DNA from: Psychroserpens mesophilus
GTDB taxonomy: Bacteria > Bacteroidota > Bacteroidia > Flavobacteriales > Flavobacteriaceae
Length of the DNA stretch: 64,000 bases
Direction of reading: 5' to 3'
Assembly: GCF_000826645.1 (NCBI RefSeq)
Contig: NZ_JXJP01000008.1
Coordinates: forward strand, 372,001-436,000
The notes under the pieces are model-generated. The model was not told the DNA's origin. It did no database searches and was given only the letters and a program-made list of their open reading frames with translations. The number at the start of each line of letters is the position of its first letter. Positions within the stretch are counted from its first letter, which is position 1. Positions 63,142 to 64,000 of this stretch are shown in pieces. Position numbers and translations under genes: made by a program.

Positions 63142-63756
63142 TTATACTTTAATTGAACAGCCTATAGCTCTGGTTTGGGTTTCTTTAATTTCTTTACCTG
63201 AAAGTAAGGCATCTACGGCATCTTCAACGTATGTTGTATTTACAGCACTCGCATCTTGGTAATTATCATCAATAGCTCCAATGTATTTCACAATATTACC
63301 TTTATTTGTTTTCTGAAGAATATAAACATGAGGTGTTTTAGTGGCACCATACTGCGGATAAATTTTCTGACCTTCATCCATTAAGTAAGGGAAAGTAAAT
63401 CCTTTAGCTTTAGCTCGAGCTTTCATAGCTTCCATATTATCTCCAGGTTTAACATCAGTATTATTTGGCATAATAGCCACTACTGGGTAACCTTGATCTG
63501 CATACTTTTTATTTAAAGCCTCAATGCGATCTTCATAGGCTACGGCATACGGACACGTATTACATGTGAATATAACAATAAACCCTTTAGCAGCTTTAAA
63601 ATCGGATAAGGAAACAGTCTTACCATCAATGTTTTCAAGTTCAAAATCTGTAGCGACATCACCAATATGATAGCCATGGCCTCCACCAAAAAAGGTAAAA
63701 GACGACAAAATAGCAATAGTGAATAATGCAAAAAATGTTTTTAATGTGATTTTCAT
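63142..63756 (-). CDS. Exported redoxin (AhpC/TSA-type thioredoxin-fold) protein
   Basis: A 204-residue protein with a signal peptide (about residues 1-23). The redoxin domain contains IGDVATDFEL (31-40), an N-terminal CNTC active site (65-68) in FTCNTCPYAV, and the cis-Pro region in GATKTPHVYIL. It should act in the periplasm as a thiol oxidoreductase or peroxidase-like enzyme, possibly reduced by the DsbD encoded nearby. The next gene (thioredoxin-like) ends 9 bases upstream, so they likely share a transcript. Confidence 0.85.
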   Translation of the reverse strand: MKITLKTFFALFTIAILSSFTFFGGGHGYHIGDVATDFELENIDGKTVSLSDFKAAKGFIVIFTCNTCPYAVAYEDRIEALNKKYADQGYPVVAIMPNNTDVKPGDNMEAMKARAKAKGFTFPYLMDEGQKIYPQYGATKTPHVYILQKTNKGNIVKYIGAIDDNYQDASAVNTTYVEDAVDALLSGKEIKETQTRAIGCSIKV

Positions 63757-63765
63757 GTGTTTTTA

Positions 63766-64000
63766 TTATTTAAGAAATTGTTTGACTTCGGTTTCTAATT
63801 CGTCATAATTAAATGACTTTTCGTAAAATTTACGTTCATTTTTATTAAAAATAATGGTTGCTGGAATTGCCCCTGTCCAACTTTCATCTACTTTAGGAAT
63901 CCAGGTGTTAGAATCTACATCGTTTAAAGCAACTACTTTAGATTGTAAATTATTCTTTTCAATATAAGGCTTAAGTTTGCTTTCGTATTTACTCGGAAAA
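63766..64000 (-). CDS. Thioredoxin-like protein, C-terminal part only
   Basis: Only the C-terminal 77 residues are visible; the frame runs off the right edge. The segment includes WTGAIPATIIFNKNERKFYE, with the cis-proline region of TlpA/thioredoxin-like proteins. The CxxC site would lie beyond the window. The stop is 9 bases from the start of the redoxin gene downstream. Confidence 0.7.
   Translation of the reverse strand, partial: FPSKYESKLKPYIEKNNLQSKVVALNDVDSNTWIPKVDESWTGAIPATIIFNKNERKFYEKSFNYDELETEVKQFLK

Overview
This AT-rich window comes from the chromosome of a member of the Bacteroidota, most likely the family Flavobacteriaceae. The evidence is: two large secreted proteins with type A C-terminal sorting domains of the type IX secretion system; Bacteroidota-type -7 promoter elements (TAnnTTTG); a tmRNA encoding the tag GENNYALAA; an outer-membrane barrel beside a giant TPR protein; and several families largely confined to this phylum (DUF2851, DUF4173, CIA30-like, DUF1343/NamZ). 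I see no rRNA, tRNA, CRISPR array, insertion sequence, integrase or prophage. The DNA looks like core chromosome plus one variable surface-glycan locus.

Layout. 1-4200: a truncated K+ channel with a PspC-like gene, DUF2851, a CIA30-like protein and a CBS-type beta-synthase. 4370-11560: a structured-RNA element, a LolC/E-like permease divergent from the muramidase NamZ, two paralogous secreted proteins, a sterol-desaturase-type hydroxylase, a YkgJ-type cysteine-cluster protein and a methyltransferase. 11640-22600: an amidohydrolase lipoprotein, a leucine-rich T9SS protein, an outer-membrane barrel plus 1007-residue TPR protein, FtsE and a parallel beta-helix protein. 22700-37550: a polysaccharide locus in mixed orientation, with five family-2-type and one family-4-type glycosyltransferases, two Wzx-type flippases, an FdtA-type ketoisomerase, a DegT aminotransferase, a FemAB-like acyltransferase, a sulfotransferase, two Fe(II)/2-oxoglutarate oxygenases and a polytopic membrane protein. 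37600-41550: TypA, KdsA (Kdo synthesis) and a GNAT enzyme.

42050-47040 holds the most interesting unit. It is a compact rightward run of nine genes, almost all of uncharacterised membrane families (DUF4173, Coq4-like, SanA-like, DUF2809, DUF1361), with an embedded winged-helix regulator. Two copies of the same 19-bp palindrome, in opposite orientation, lie just before the first gene and just after the regulator gene. I read this as a self-regulated envelope operon.

47050-58650: a calcium-binding-repeat lipoprotein, a saccharopine/alanine dehydrogenase-like enzyme, a small tudor-like protein, a second copy of the structured RNA directly upstream of the tmRNA gene, a secreted unknown, a family-9 glycosyltransferase, a T9SS-sorted protein and a class A penicillin-binding protein. 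58750-64000: a nitroreductase and an envelope redox group made of DsbD with a duplicated N-terminal domain, two rhodaneses, a redoxin and a truncated thioredoxin-like gene.

Several functions converge on the envelope: lipid A/Kdo core (KdsA, GT9), surface glycan export and decoration, peptidoglycan synthesis and turnover (PBP1, NamZ), division (FtsE) and periplasmic thiol chemistry. All calls come from reading the sequence; no database search was run.
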